A stretch of DNA of 63,590 nt from NCBI RefSeq assembly GCF_900111365.1, contig NZ_FOGZ01000019.1, positions 1 to 63,590 of the forward strand. Direction: 5' to 3'. This DNA comes from Propionibacterium cyclohexanicum. Lineage in GTDB: Bacteria > Actinomycetota > Actinomycetes > Propionibacteriales > Propionibacteriaceae. Of this stretch, positions 23,831 to 31,054 are shown piece after piece. The position numbers and the translations under genes are program-made. The notes beneath the pieces are model-generated. The model did not search any database. It saw nothing but the letters and a program-made list of their open reading frames with translations, and had not been told where the DNA came from. Numbering within the stretch: position 1 is the first letter of the stretch; each line of letters begins with the position of its first letter.

Positions 23831-23890
23831 ATGGCCGTCAAGCAAGCCTCGCGTCGCTGGGGTGTTGTGGTCCTAACCCCGCTGTTCTAG
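23831..23890 (+). CDS. Possible leader peptide upstream of the recombinase
   Basis: ATG at 23831 opens a 19-codon frame, MAVKQASRRWGVVVLTPLF, with its stop at 23888-23890. Stem-forming segments overlap it: GGGGT (23859-23863) can pair with ACCCC (23876-23880), and the same C-run can instead pair within CCCGCT-GTTCT-AGCGGG (23878-23894). A short peptide over mutually exclusive hairpins is what an attenuator looks like. No good ribosome binding site is visible, so this is tentative. Confidence 0.25.
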   Translation: MAVKQASRRWGVVVLTPLF

Positions 23891-24006
23891 CGGGCAACCT
23901 AACGTGGTCGACCTGACCTAGTCCTAGAGCCTCCGGGCTTTCTCTCACGATCAGCACCCCTCGGGCGTTCAGCCCGAGCGCGGGGGCCGATTCCCGTGAG
24001 AGAAGG
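23859..24006 (+). promoter_or_regulatory. Structured leader of the recombinase gene with sequestered ribosome binding site
   Basis: After the alternative hairpins at 23859-23894 and an 8-bp palindrome GGTCGACC (23906-23913), a long-range stem forms between TTCTCTCACG (23940-23949) and CGTGAGAGAA (23995-24004). It encloses a second hairpin, CTCGGGC-GTTCA-GCCCGAG (23960-23978). The 3' arm of the outer stem overlaps the AGAGAAGG that serves as ribosome binding site for GTG 24014. Translation of the recombinase could therefore be blocked unless the stem opens. Confidence 0.5.
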
Positions 24007-24013
24007 CCCACAA

Positions 24014-25738
24014 GTGACTTCCACGTTCGCGCGCACCGCCAATCCGGTGCGCAGTCTCATCGACCCGCCCCAGGGCACCGCGCTCGCGGTGTCCTACCTG
24101 CGCGTCTCGACCAAGGAACAAGCCGAAAAGGGCGGCACCGACGAAGGCTTCTCCATCCCCGCCCAGCGCGAGGCCAACCGCCGCAAAGCCGAACAGCTCG
24201 GCGCGGTCATCGTGGAGGAGTTCATCGACGCGGGCGAGTCCGCCCGCAAGGCCGACCGGCCCGAGCTGATGCGAATGATCCAGTACGTCAAGCAGCACCG
24301 CGTCGCCTACTGCATCGTCCACAAAGTCGACCGGCTCGCCCGCAACCGCGCCGACGACGTGACCATTCACCTCGCGCTCCAAGAGGCCGGGGTCATGCTC
24401 GTCTCGGCCACGGAGAACATTGACGAAACCCCGAGCGGGATGCTGCTGCACGGCATCATGTCCACGATCGCGGAGTTCTACTCCCGCAACCTCGCCACCG
24501 AGGTCATCAAGGGCATGACGCAGAAGGTCGCCAACGGCGGCACCCCGACCAAGGCGCCCATCGGCTATCTCAACGTCCGCGTCCGCGACGAGCTCGGCCG
24601 CGAGGTCCGCACCGTGCAGCTCGACCCCGACCGGGCGCCGCTGATCGAGTGGGCGTACAAGGCATACGCCTCCGGGACCTGGACCGTCAGCCAGCTCCAC
24701 GACGAGCTCACCACGCGCGGGCTGCGAAGCCTGCCGACGCCGAAGCACCCCTCCAAGCCGCTCGCGGTGTCCTCGGTGCACCGGCTCCTGACAAATCCGT
24801 ACTACAAGGGCGACGTGATCTACCGGGGCGTGGTCTACAAGGGCGCGCACGAACCGCTCGTCCCGGCCGAGGTCTGGTATCAGGTGCAATCTGTCCTCAC
24901 CGCGCACAAGTCCGCCGCCGAGGCGACCCAGGTGCACGACCACTACCTGAAAGGCACCGTCTACTGCGGAGCCTGCGGGTCGCGCCTCATCATCTCCAAC
25001 GCGAAGAACCGGCACGGCAACGTCTACCCCTACTTCGTTTGCTCCGGTCGGCACTCCAAGCGGACCGACTGCACCCGGCAGGCCATCCTCATCGAAGACG
25101 TCGAGCACTTGATCGAGGACTACTACCAGCGCGTGCAGCTCGTCCCCGCCCGGCGCGAGGCACTGGCCGGGATGCTGCACCACGAGTTTGACCGGCTCAT
25201 GTCCGCCGAAGCCGACGAACTCGCACAGCTCACCGCCAACCGCGACCGCCTGGAGCACGAGCAGGACCGGCTCATGCAAGCCCACTACGCCGACGCGATC
25301 CCGCTCGCCGTCCTCAAACGAGAGCAGGACCGCATCCTCGGCGAGCTCGACCAGGTGAACCGTCGCCTCGACGCGCACCAAGGCGAATACACCGACGCTC
25401 GCGCCCACCTGGACGACGCCCTGAACCTGCTCGTGAACTGCGCTGACATCTACGCTCGCTGCGACGACGCCAACCGGCGCCTGTGCAATCAGGCGTTCTT
25501 CACCAAGGTCTACGTCGAGGAGGACGACGAGCTGCGCGTCGAGAACGCCCGTCCCTTCGAGATGCTGCTTGATCCCGAGGTCAACGCCGACGCGCTGACC
25601 TGGGCCGCGAACGCCGACAAGGCCCGAACCCCAGCCCTTGATTCTTCGGGCCAAGGTTCGAGCCTTGTGCGTTGGGTGCCCCCACGGGGGCTCGAACCCC
25701 GGACCCAAGGATTAAAAGTCCCTTGCTCTACCAACTGA
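24014..25738 (+). CDS. Large serine recombinase (ICE integrase/excisionase) reading into tRNA-Lys
   Basis: A 574-residue recombinase from GTG 24014, with AAGG 7 nt upstream; GTG 23996 is an alternative. The N-terminal resolvase domain has YLRVSTKEQ with nucleophile S32. The recombinase domain follows (GGTPTKAPIGYLN ... SSVHRLLTNPYYKGDVIYRG). Next come a zinc ribbon (YCGACGSRL ... YFVCSGRH) and a coiled-coil region. The gene has no stop of its own: the last ~20 codons are read through the antisense of tRNA-Lys and end at 25736-25738. The C-terminus in the integrated state is thus host-encoded and would differ in the excised circle. Confidence 0.88.
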   Translation: MTSTFARTANPVRSLIDPPQGTALAVSYLRVSTKEQAEKGGTDEGFSIPAQREANRRKAEQLGAVIVEEFIDAGESARKADRPELMRMIQYVKQHRVAYCIVHKVDRLARNRADDVTIHLALQEAGVMLVSATENIDETPSGMLLHGIMSTIAEFYSRNLATEVIKGMTQKVANGGTPTKAPIGYLNVRVRDELGREVRTVQLDPDRAPLIEWAYKAYASGTWTVSQLHDELTTRGLRSLPTPKHPSKPLAVSSVHRLLTNPYYKGDVIYRGVVYKGAHEPLVPAEVWYQVQSVLTAHKSAAEATQVHDHYLKGTVYCGACGSRLIISNAKNRHGNVYPYFVCSGRHSKRTDCTRQAILIEDVEHLIEDYYQRVQLVPARREALAGMLHHEFDRLMSAEADELAQLTANRDRLEHEQDRLMQAHYADAIPLAVLKREQDRILGELDQVNRRLDAHQGEYTDARAHLDDALNLLVNCADIYARCDDANRRLCNQAFFTKVYVEEDDELRVENARPFEMLLDPEVNADALTWAANADKARTPALDSSGQGSSLVRWVPPRGLEPRTQGLKVPCSTN

Positions 25739-25749
25739 GCTATAGAGGC
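25677..25749 (-). tRNA. tRNA-Lys (anticodon TTT), likely ICE attachment site
   Basis: The minus strand folds as a full cloverleaf: acceptor GCCTCTA/TGGGGGC, D-stem GCTC/GAGC, anticodon loop CTTTTAA with anticodon TTT, and T-arm CGGGG-TTCGAGC-CCCCG. The discriminator is A and CCA is not encoded. Its 3' end faces the element, so integration keeps the gene whole. The recombinase frame overlaps 62 of its 73 bases. Confidence 0.93.
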
Positions 25750-26058
25750 CCTGCCATACTACTCTGCCGGCTCCACAGAGACGAAGGACTGGCCGCGGAG
25801 CGCTGGGATGGGCCGGGAACCCTCAACCCAGAACTCTGAAAAAGCTGAACCTCAACCTTCTCTTGAGCCGGACCGTCCGTCTCGCGCGTCGAGGTGGAAT
25901 GGCTCGCCGAGCACTCGCCAGTCTCCAGCGCCCGACGCGGACGACGCGGCATCCTTCCTAGTCAGGACCGTTTTATGCGGAGCCCTGCGAATACCCGCGG
26001 GGTCTCGTGCGCGGTCTCCATGTTCTGCCACTTCCCTGAAGTTCAGCTGAGGATCTGG
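25750..26058. other. Intergenic region without a recognised gene
   Basis: About 310 bp between tRNA-Lys and the promoter of the cell-wall hydrolase. Short open frames occur on both strands, but none has a binding site, codon bias or a familiar motif. The tRNA-Lys promoter must lie in its left part. I see no clear second copy of the tRNA end here. Confidence 0.5.
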
Positions 26059-26206
26059 TTGCCGTCGTCCCTGAGTGCTGCCTAGATTCCGGTGCATCCC
26101 GGGGCTCAGGTGTGGCCCGCCGCCAAGTGGGCCGGGGAAGACACCGAGGCCCCGGGTTCAAGACAACAGATCCACGCGGCGAGCAAGGCCGCAGGAAGGA
26201 CCAGCC
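26059..26206 (+). promoter_or_regulatory. Promoter and highly structured 5' leader of the NlpC/P60 hydrolase
   Basis: TTGCCG (26059-26064), an 18-bp spacer and TAGATT (26083-26088) make a plausible promoter. The leader of about 110 nt folds into one long nested hairpin: CCCGGGGC (26098-26105) with GCCCCGGG (26149-26156), GGTGT (26109-26113) with ACACC (26141-26145), and GGCCC (26114-26118) with GGGCC (26129-26133). A GCGGC/GCCGC pair follows near the ribosome binding site AGGAAGGA (26193-26200). Actinobacterial wall hydrolases are often under c-di-AMP (ydaO) riboswitches, but the conserved core of that class is not clearly present. Confidence 0.45.
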
Positions 26207-28225
26207 GTGAACCCGTTCATGAGAACGGCACGGGTGGCTCTCACCTCGTCACTGGTGGCCGCAACAATCGCCACTGCAGGACTGGTGCTGAGTCCCCTCG
26301 CCCAAGCTGAGTACTCGCCCCTGGCCGCGACAACCGATGTCAACGTCCGTCAGGGCCCGAGTTCCACCTCCGCCGTGCTGGCAGTGCTGTCCGCCGGCGA
26401 TACCGTCACCCAGCGCGGCAGCGAGGAGAACGGCTGGCTCCCCATCACCTACGACCAGAAGGACGCCTGGATCCAGGCACAGTATGTGAGCGCCACCACC
26501 GCCGTCACCTCCCAGTCGACGGTGTCGACCGCCGTGCTCACCAAGGGTGCCTATGTGCGCTCCAGCGCCACGGCCGATGGCTGGATCATGGGCTCGCTGG
26601 CCAAGGGCACCACAGTGCCCGTCATCGGCGAGGCCCAGGGATCCTGGACGCCGGTGAACTACTACGGCCGCTCCGGCTGGGTGGCTTCCTCGCTCCTCGA
26701 TGCCAGCTCCGCCAGCGCCGCCGTGAAGATCACCAGCGCCGTTTCGCAGGACTATCTGTGGGTGCGCACCGGCGAGAGCACCGCCTATCCCTCGATCGGG
26801 ATGCTCTACCCCGGCGACAAGGCGAGCGTGACCGGCGACCCGTACAACGGCTGGGTCCCCATTACCTTCCAGGGCCAGCCGGCCTATGTGGCCGCCAATT
26901 ACTCGCGCTACTCCACCGATCCGAGCATCATCGCGTTGAGCGCGTCCACCAAGGACAGCCGATCGGCCCCGGCCGCCTCCACCTCTGCCCCGGCACCCAG
27001 CGCCACCCCGTCATCGCAGACTCCCAGCGCGGCGCCGACTGCCTCGCAGACTCCCAGCGCGGCGCCGACTGCCTCGCAGACTCCCAGCGCGGCGCCGACT
27101 GCCTCGCAGACTCCCAGCGCGGCGCCGACTGCCCCGCAGACCTCGCCAGCTCCGGCGCCCAGCGCCACCGAGACCGAGCCAGCCCCGGCGCCCAGCGCCA
27201 CCGAGACCGAGCCAGCCCCGGCGCCCAGCGCCACCGAGACCGCGCCAGCCCCGGCGCCCAGCGCCACCGAGACCGCGCCAGCCGACGATTCGGCACCGAC
27301 CACTCCGGCGTGGACCACCGACGACGTGAACCTGCGCACTGGCCCCGGCACCGACACGCAGTCGGTTCAGGTGCTTCCCGAACAGACCGAGGTGGCGCTC
27401 ACCGGCACCACGAACGGCGACTGGAGCGAGGTCGTCTACAACGGTTCCAAGTACTGGATCAACACCCGCTTCCTGTCCACCACCAAGGGCACGACGGACG
27501 ACACGCCAGCACCCGCACCGGCTCCCGCACCCGCACCTGTACCGGCACCGGCACCGGCACCGGCACCCGACACGGTTGGGCCCGACCCCACCGCACTGCC
27601 TGCCACGAGCGGCACGAAGTACACCACGGCCGACCTGAACGCCTACTTGACCTCGGACCAGCCCAAGCCGGCCACGACGGTGATCCCCTACGGCACCGCC
27701 GTCGCAGTGAGCGACACGGTCGAGAACAATCGCGTCCACATCGTGTGGAACAACACCGCCTACTGGGTGAGCGTGGACTATCTGAGCAACTCCCAGCCCA
27801 CCGACAACACGGCGAGTGGTTCGACCACCAGCAGCACGACGGACAACTCTGCGGTGGCAAGTCCGGGTTCCTCTACCGATGCCGCTCAGTCCGCCGTGGA
27901 CTTCGCGATGTCGAAGGTGGGCCTGCCCTATGTCTGGGGTGGCAGCGGCCCCAACGGATACGACTGCTCCGGCCTCGTGCAGGCCGCCTATGCACAGGCC
28001 GGCGTCACCCTGCCCCGCACCACCTGGGACCAGGTCAATGCCGGCACTCGCGTGTCGCTGGCCGATGTCCAAGTCGGTGACCTGGTGTTCTTCTACGACA
28101 ACTCCCACGTCGGGCTCTACATCGGCAATGGCAAGGTGGTCAACGCCCTCAATGAGAACGTCGGAATCCTGGTTTCCGACATCAGCTACCTCGGTACGCC
28201 CTCTGCGGTGGTGCGGGTGGCCTGA
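26207..28225 (+). CDS. Secreted SH3-domain NlpC/P60 peptidoglycan endopeptidase
   Basis: A 672-residue exported protein starting at GTG 26207, 6 nt after AGGAAGGA. It has a signal peptide (about residues 1-35, ending LSPLAQA), then three SH3b-like modules (about 40-100, 105-165, 170-230). A low-complexity Ser/Pro/Thr/Ala linker with two tandem repeats follows, then a fourth SH3b (TTDDVNLRTGPGTDTQSVQV), a Pro-Ala linker and a fifth degenerate module. The C-terminal NlpC/P60 domain has Cys587 (GYDCSGLVQAAYAQAG) and His634 (SHVGLYIGNG). It should cleave stem peptides in the wall. Linker length is probably variable between strains. Confidence 0.9.
   Translation: MNPFMRTARVALTSSLVAATIATAGLVLSPLAQAEYSPLAATTDVNVRQGPSSTSAVLAVLSAGDTVTQRGSEENGWLPITYDQKDAWIQAQYVSATTAVTSQSTVSTAVLTKGAYVRSSATADGWIMGSLAKGTTVPVIGEAQGSWTPVNYYGRSGWVASSLLDASSASAAVKITSAVSQDYLWVRTGESTAYPSIGMLYPGDKASVTGDPYNGWVPITFQGQPAYVAANYSRYSTDPSIIALSASTKDSRSAPAASTSAPAPSATPSSQTPSAAPTASQTPSAAPTASQTPSAAPTASQTPSAAPTAPQTSPAPAPSATETEPAPAPSATETEPAPAPSATETAPAPAPSATETAPADDSAPTTPAWTTDDVNLRTGPGTDTQSVQVLPEQTEVALTGTTNGDWSEVVYNGSKYWINTRFLSTTKGTTDDTPAPAPAPAPAPVPAPAPAPAPDTVGPDPTALPATSGTKYTTADLNAYLTSDQPKPATTVIPYGTAVAVSDTVENNRVHIVWNNTAYWVSVDYLSNSQPTDNTASGSTTSSTTDNSAVASPGSSTDAAQSAVDFAMSKVGLPYVWGGSGPNGYDCSGLVQAAYAQAGVTLPRTTWDQVNAGTRVSLADVQVGDLVFFYDNSHVGLYIGNGKVVNALNENVGILVSDISYLGTPSAVVRVA
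27014..27133 (+). repeat. Four tandem 30-bp repeats in the hydrolase linker
   Basis: The unit begins TCGCAGACTCCCAGCGCGGC and encodes SQTPSAAPTA. Four copies at 27014, 27044, 27074 and 27104 are essentially identical at DNA level, which points to recent slippage or recombination. They stay in frame because the unit is a multiple of three. Confidence 0.9.
27152..27283 (+). repeat. Four tandem 33-bp repeats in the hydrolase linker
   Basis: The unit begins CCGGCGCCCAGCGCCACCGA and encodes PAPSATETEPA or PAPSATETAPA. Copies start at 27152, 27185, 27218 and 27251 and differ mainly by one Glu/Ala codon. Together with the 30-bp array they form a hypervariable wall-spanning linker. Confidence 0.85.
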
Positions 28226-28238
28226 ACCGCGCCCGTAC

Positions 28239-28283
28239 AGCGGCTCGGCGCTCCGGGATTTCGAACCGGGGCACCGAGCCGCT
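28239..28283 (+). terminator. Hairpin after the NlpC/P60 gene, probable terminator
   Basis: AGCGGCTCGG (28239-28248) pairs perfectly with CCGAGCCGCT (28274-28283) 14 bp after the stop codon. No T-tract follows, which is common for actinobacterial terminators. The tRNA-Glu gene starts 16 bp later. Confidence 0.5.
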
Positions 28284-28298
28284 ACCATGTTCCGGCAG

Positions 28299-28371
28299 GT
28301 CCCCATCGTCTAGCGGCCTAGGACCCCACCCTTTCAAGGTGGCGACACGGATTCGAATTCCGTTGGGGATA
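28299..28371 (+). tRNA. tRNA-Glu (anticodon TTC)
   Basis: Cloverleaf with acceptor GTCCCCA/TGGGGAT, D-stem GTCT/GGAC, anticodon stem CCACC/GGTGG around loop CTTTCAA, and T-arm ACGGA-TTCGAAT-TCCGT. The first pair is G-T. CCA is not encoded. Its end lies 1 bp from the stop codon of the convergent ppk2 gene. Confidence 0.93.
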
Positions 28372-28372
28372 C

Positions 28373-29317
28373 TCAATCCTTCGGGCTCGCGCCACCGCGC
28401 GAGCCCGAAGCGGCGTCCAGGCCATTGTCCTCAGGATCCACATATCCCTCACCGGGCCTCTTGCCCACCAGCGTCGATGCATGATCGGGCACTTCACGCT
28501 GAAGCGACTTGTCGGGCCGGCGGTAGCCGGTGGACGCCGGTCGCTTGGGCAGTTCAAGGGGCTCGCGCTCGATGTGCTGGTAGGGGATCGTGGACAGCAG
28601 ATGCGCGATCATGTTGAGCCGGGCACGCTTCTTGTTCTCCGCGTCCACGACGAACCAGCGTGAGCCCTCCACATCGGTATGCACGAACATGTCGTCCTTG
28701 GCGCGTGAATAGTCCTCCCAGCGGGTCAGCGACTCCACATCCATCGGTGAGAGCTTCCAGCGACGCATCGGATCGGTCAGCCGCGACCTGAAGCGCTTCT
28801 CCTGGGCCTTGTCCGAGATCGAGAACCAGTACTTGCGCAACAAGATGCCGTCCTCGATGAGCAGCCGCTCGAAGATCGGGCACTGCCGCAGGAAGCGCTG
28901 GTGCTCCTCCGGGGTACAAAAACCCATCACCCGTTCCACACCGGCCCTGTTGTACCAGGACCGGTCGAACAGCCTGATCTCCCCTGCGGCGGGCAGATGG
29001 GCGATATAGCGCTGGAAGTACCACTCGGTGCGCTCGCGGTGCGTGGGAGCCGGCAGGGCCACGATCTGGGCGATCCGAGGATTGAGGAACTCGGTCACCC
29101 GCTTGATGGCACCACCCTTGCCGGCCGCGTCGCGTCCCTCGAAAATGACGGCGATCCGCGCACCCGTGGTGCGTACCCACTCCTGCATCTCCACGAGTTC
29201 CTTCTGGAGCCGGCGCAGCTCGGCCTCGTAGACATCATTGGGGATCTTGGCGGGCTTGCTGGACGTCATGGCAACCATCGTCCACCCAACGCGGCCGGGA
29301 AGCACCGACTTTGGCAT
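28373..29317 (-). CDS. ppk2: Polyphosphate kinase 2 (PPK2 family)
   Basis: A 314-residue cytosolic PPK2, which transfers phosphate between polyphosphate and nucleotides. Walker A is FEGRDAAGKGGAIKR (about residues 60-74). It also shows the conserved FDRSWYNRAGVERVMGF block, the lid-region RFRSRLTDPMRRWKLSPMD and the final TDVEGSRWFVVDAENK. It converges on tRNA-Glu and is divergent from the tRNA-Asp/Phe pair. Start choice is open: ATG 29317 is used here, with a TATAGC-like -10 about 15 bp upstream, but ATG 29278 or 29269 would give a more typical N-terminus. Confidence 0.9.
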   Translation of the reverse strand: MPKSVLPGRVGWTMVAMTSSKPAKIPNDVYEAELRRLQKELVEMQEWVRTTGARIAVIFEGRDAAGKGGAIKRVTEFLNPRIAQIVALPAPTHRERTEWYFQRYIAHLPAAGEIRLFDRSWYNRAGVERVMGFCTPEEHQRFLRQCPIFERLLIEDGILLRKYWFSISDKAQEKRFRSRLTDPMRRWKLSPMDVESLTRWEDYSRAKDDMFVHTDVEGSRWFVVDAENKKRARLNMIAHLLSTIPYQHIEREPLELPKRPASTGYRRPDKSLQREVPDHASTLVGKRPGEGYVDPEDNGLDAASGSRGGASPKD

Positions 29318-29377
29318 TCACTCGGAGTCACGCTATAGTTCTACAGCCCGCTCAGCACGGGCGGACAATTCAACAAT

Positions 29378-29451
29378 GGCCCTGTAGCGCAGTTGGTTAG
29401 CGCGCCGCCCTGTCACGGCGGAGGTCGTGGGTTCGAGTCCCATCAGGGTCG
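29378..29451 (+). tRNA. tRNA-Asp (anticodon GTC)
   Basis: Acceptor GGCCCTG/CAGGGTC with discriminator G, anticodon stem CCGCC/GGCGG around CTGTCAC, and T-arm GTGGG-TTCGAGT-CCCAT. CCA is not encoded. It is 13 bp upstream of tRNA-Phe, and the two are probably one transcript. Confidence 0.94.
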
Positions 29452-29464
29452 CTTGTCGTGACCT

Positions 29465-29538
29465 GGCCAGGTAGCTCAGTTGGTAGTAGCGTGCGCCTGA
29501 AAAGTGCAAGGTCGGCGGTTCGAACCCGCCCCTGGCCA
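29465..29538 (+). tRNA. tRNA-Phe (anticodon GAA)
   Basis: Acceptor GGCCAGG/CCTGGCC, anticodon stem TGCGC/GTGCA around CTGAAAA, and T-arm GGCGG-TTCGAAC-CCGCC. The D-arm reads GCTCAGTTGGTAGTAGC, leaving one weak pair in the D-stem where GAGC would be usual. The 3' end is followed by CC but not a full CCA. Confidence 0.92.
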
Positions 29539-29665
29539 CCTCTGAGGCGCAGCTCTTGCGCTGTTCGCCTGCCCATCCTCGCGTTGGGGGGCGATGACTG
29601 GGTTCTTCGAACGAGGGCATGCGCCGAAGAAGCATCCGGACCCGAGACAGTCCAGGGCCCTGTGC

Positions 29666-30694
29666 TCAGCGGTGGCCCGCAATCGTCTCGGAGCCCAACT
29701 CGTCGCGGTACCGCTCGATTGACTGTTCGGGACGCACATAGGCCTCCAGCCAACGGTCGATCTCGTCAAACAGCACGGCACGCACCGGCTCGCGGGACAG
29801 CACGAGATCGTGTACGCCGCCCTTGATCCGGCGGATGCTCACATGGTTCCCCAGATTCACGGCGGCGGCGCAGATTCGGTCCACGTCGAGCACGAGGTCC
29901 TGGCCGTGCATGTCCTCACTCCAGGTGCGCGAGAAGTTGCTCTCCTGGCTGGTGAGCACGAGCACCGGCGTGTCGATGTGCAGTCCCCTCGCAACCTTCG
30001 CCTGGCCAGCCAGGATGGCTCGGCCCCAGCCCCACCGGGGGACGAAGGCGGGAGTGGACTTCAGACCGAGGTCCCAGTTCCATTCACCGTCCAGCGAGGC
30101 GTGCAGAGAGCTTCGGTAGAAGCCGGTGTCCAGCGAGGCGGCCAGCTCCGCGAGCGGGTTGATCGCCGCTACCGCATGGGACACCGGGAACATCACCCGC
30201 CACAGCAGGGGGAAGCCCTGCATGTCCAACCACGGGGAATTGAGGATCAGGCCCGCCAGCAGCCCCGGTCGTTCGGATGCCCACAGGCTGCCCACCAGCC
30301 CCCCGGTGGAGTGCCCGGCGAAGGTGATTGGCACACCGGCGTGGTCCTCGTGGATCAGCGCGACGGCGGCGTCCAGCTCGCTCTCGTATTCGCGCAGATC
30401 GGCGACATAGCCGGCGACGAGGCCGGCGCGCAGATTGCGGCCGTAGCGCCGCAGGTCCAGCGCATAGAAATCGAAGCCGTGCGCATCGAACCACGCCGAG
30501 ACGTGGTCCTGGAAGAAGTAGTCGTTCCAGCCGTGCAGATAGAGCACTGCTCGTCCATGACGGGGTTCGCCGCGGCGGACCAGCGTAGCGGTGAGCGGAA
30601 GATCAGGCTCCCCCTCCACGTGGGCGGCGCCATCAATCGACCAGCTCGTCGCGACGTGGCCCGCGAGAAGGGTGTCGGGAGACCAGGCGTGCAT
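29666..30694 (-). CDS. Alpha/beta hydrolase (monoacylglycerol lipase/lysophospholipase-like)
   Basis: A 342-residue soluble serine hydrolase. YLHGWNDYFFQDHV supplies the oxyanion region, GHSTGGLVGSLWA is the nucleophile elbow, and the last part has GGVHDLVLSREPVR with the probable catalytic His. A cap region lies between. The serine aminopeptidase S33 group includes lipid and lysophospholipid hydrolases; the exact substrate is not visible. It follows the DUF3073 gene on the same strand with a 15-bp gap. Confidence 0.83.
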   Translation of the reverse strand: MHAWSPDTLLAGHVATSWSIDGAAHVEGEPDLPLTATLVRRGEPRHGRAVLYLHGWNDYFFQDHVSAWFDAHGFDFYALDLRRYGRNLRAGLVAGYVADLREYESELDAAVALIHEDHAGVPITFAGHSTGGLVGSLWASERPGLLAGLILNSPWLDMQGFPLLWRVMFPVSHAVAAINPLAELAASLDTGFYRSSLHASLDGEWNWDLGLKSTPAFVPRWGWGRAILAGQAKVARGLHIDTPVLVLTSQESNFSRTWSEDMHGQDLVLDVDRICAAAVNLGNHVSIRRIKGGVHDLVLSREPVRAVLFDEIDRWLEAYVRPEQSIERYRDELGSETIAGHR

Positions 30695-30709
30695 GACCGG
30701 GTGCGTCGA

Positions 30710-30943
30710 TCAGCGACGCTCGTCCTGGTCATCGTCCAGACCGGTGTCGACATCGTCCTCGTCGTACCGGTGCACGAGGTCCGCATAGTTGTCGGGGACC
30801 TCTTCGCGCGCACGATCTGCTTCCTCGTGAACGCTCTTGGATCGGAGCTCCCGCTCCAGTGAAGCGAAGTCAGTATCAATCGAGCGATACTTGAGATCGC
30901 GGGCTACCTTGGTCTGCTTCGCCTTTTGTCGGCCGCGCCCCAT
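30710..30943 (-). CDS. DUF3073 protein
   Basis: A 77-residue hydrophilic protein from ATG 30943, chosen because the family begins MGRGRQKAKQTKVARDLKY exactly there and GAGGGGG lies upstream. The basic start and very acidic end (DEDDVDTGLDDDQDERR) are typical. The family is confined to actinobacteria and is often found beside purM, as here. Function unknown. Confidence 0.88.
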   Translation of the reverse strand: MGRGRQKAKQTKVARDLKYRSIDTDFASLERELRSKSVHEEADRAREEVPDNYADLVHRYDEDDVDTGLDDDQDERR

Positions 30944-30970
30944 CTGGGTCGACCCCCTCGCTCTGTCACT

Positions 30971-31009
30971 CGCGGCAATGGCCGCGCCAATGTTGGTCAC
31001 TTTCGTGAC
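30971..31009 (-). terminator. Two adjacent small hairpins between purM and DUF3073
   Basis: CGCGGC-AATG-GCCGCG at 30971-30986 and GTCAC-TTTC-GTGAC at 30996-31009 are both perfect stems in the 111-bp gap after purM. They could end the purF-purM transcript or regulate the downstream DUF3073 gene. No T-tract is present, so this is tentative. Confidence 0.35.
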
Positions 31010-31054
31010 TGCAAGGCTACCCAATAGATGGAGTGGGAACCAATCGGGTCCACC

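Noticed and set aside
25650-25670. CAAGG-TTCGAG-CCTTG hairpin just before tRNA-Lys as a second tRNA T-arm remnant
   Set aside because: It resembles a T-arm, but no further tRNA sequence surrounds it. It may be part of the att region or a chance hairpin in the recombinase gene.
26095-26206. c-di-AMP (ydaO-type) riboswitch before the NlpC/P60 gene
   Set aside because: The location fits and the leader is structured, but the conserved core bases of that class could not be aligned convincingly by eye. Kept only as an unclassified structured leader.
27014-27283. CRISPR-like array
   Set aside because: Direct repeats are contiguous, without spacers, and lie in frame within a coding sequence. No cas gene or repeat-spacer pattern was seen anywhere in the window.
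29465-29538. tRNA-Phe as a degenerate pseudogene because of the weak D-stem
   Set aside because: Only one D-stem pair is off. All other stems, the GAA anticodon and the T-loop are intact, so it is called functional.
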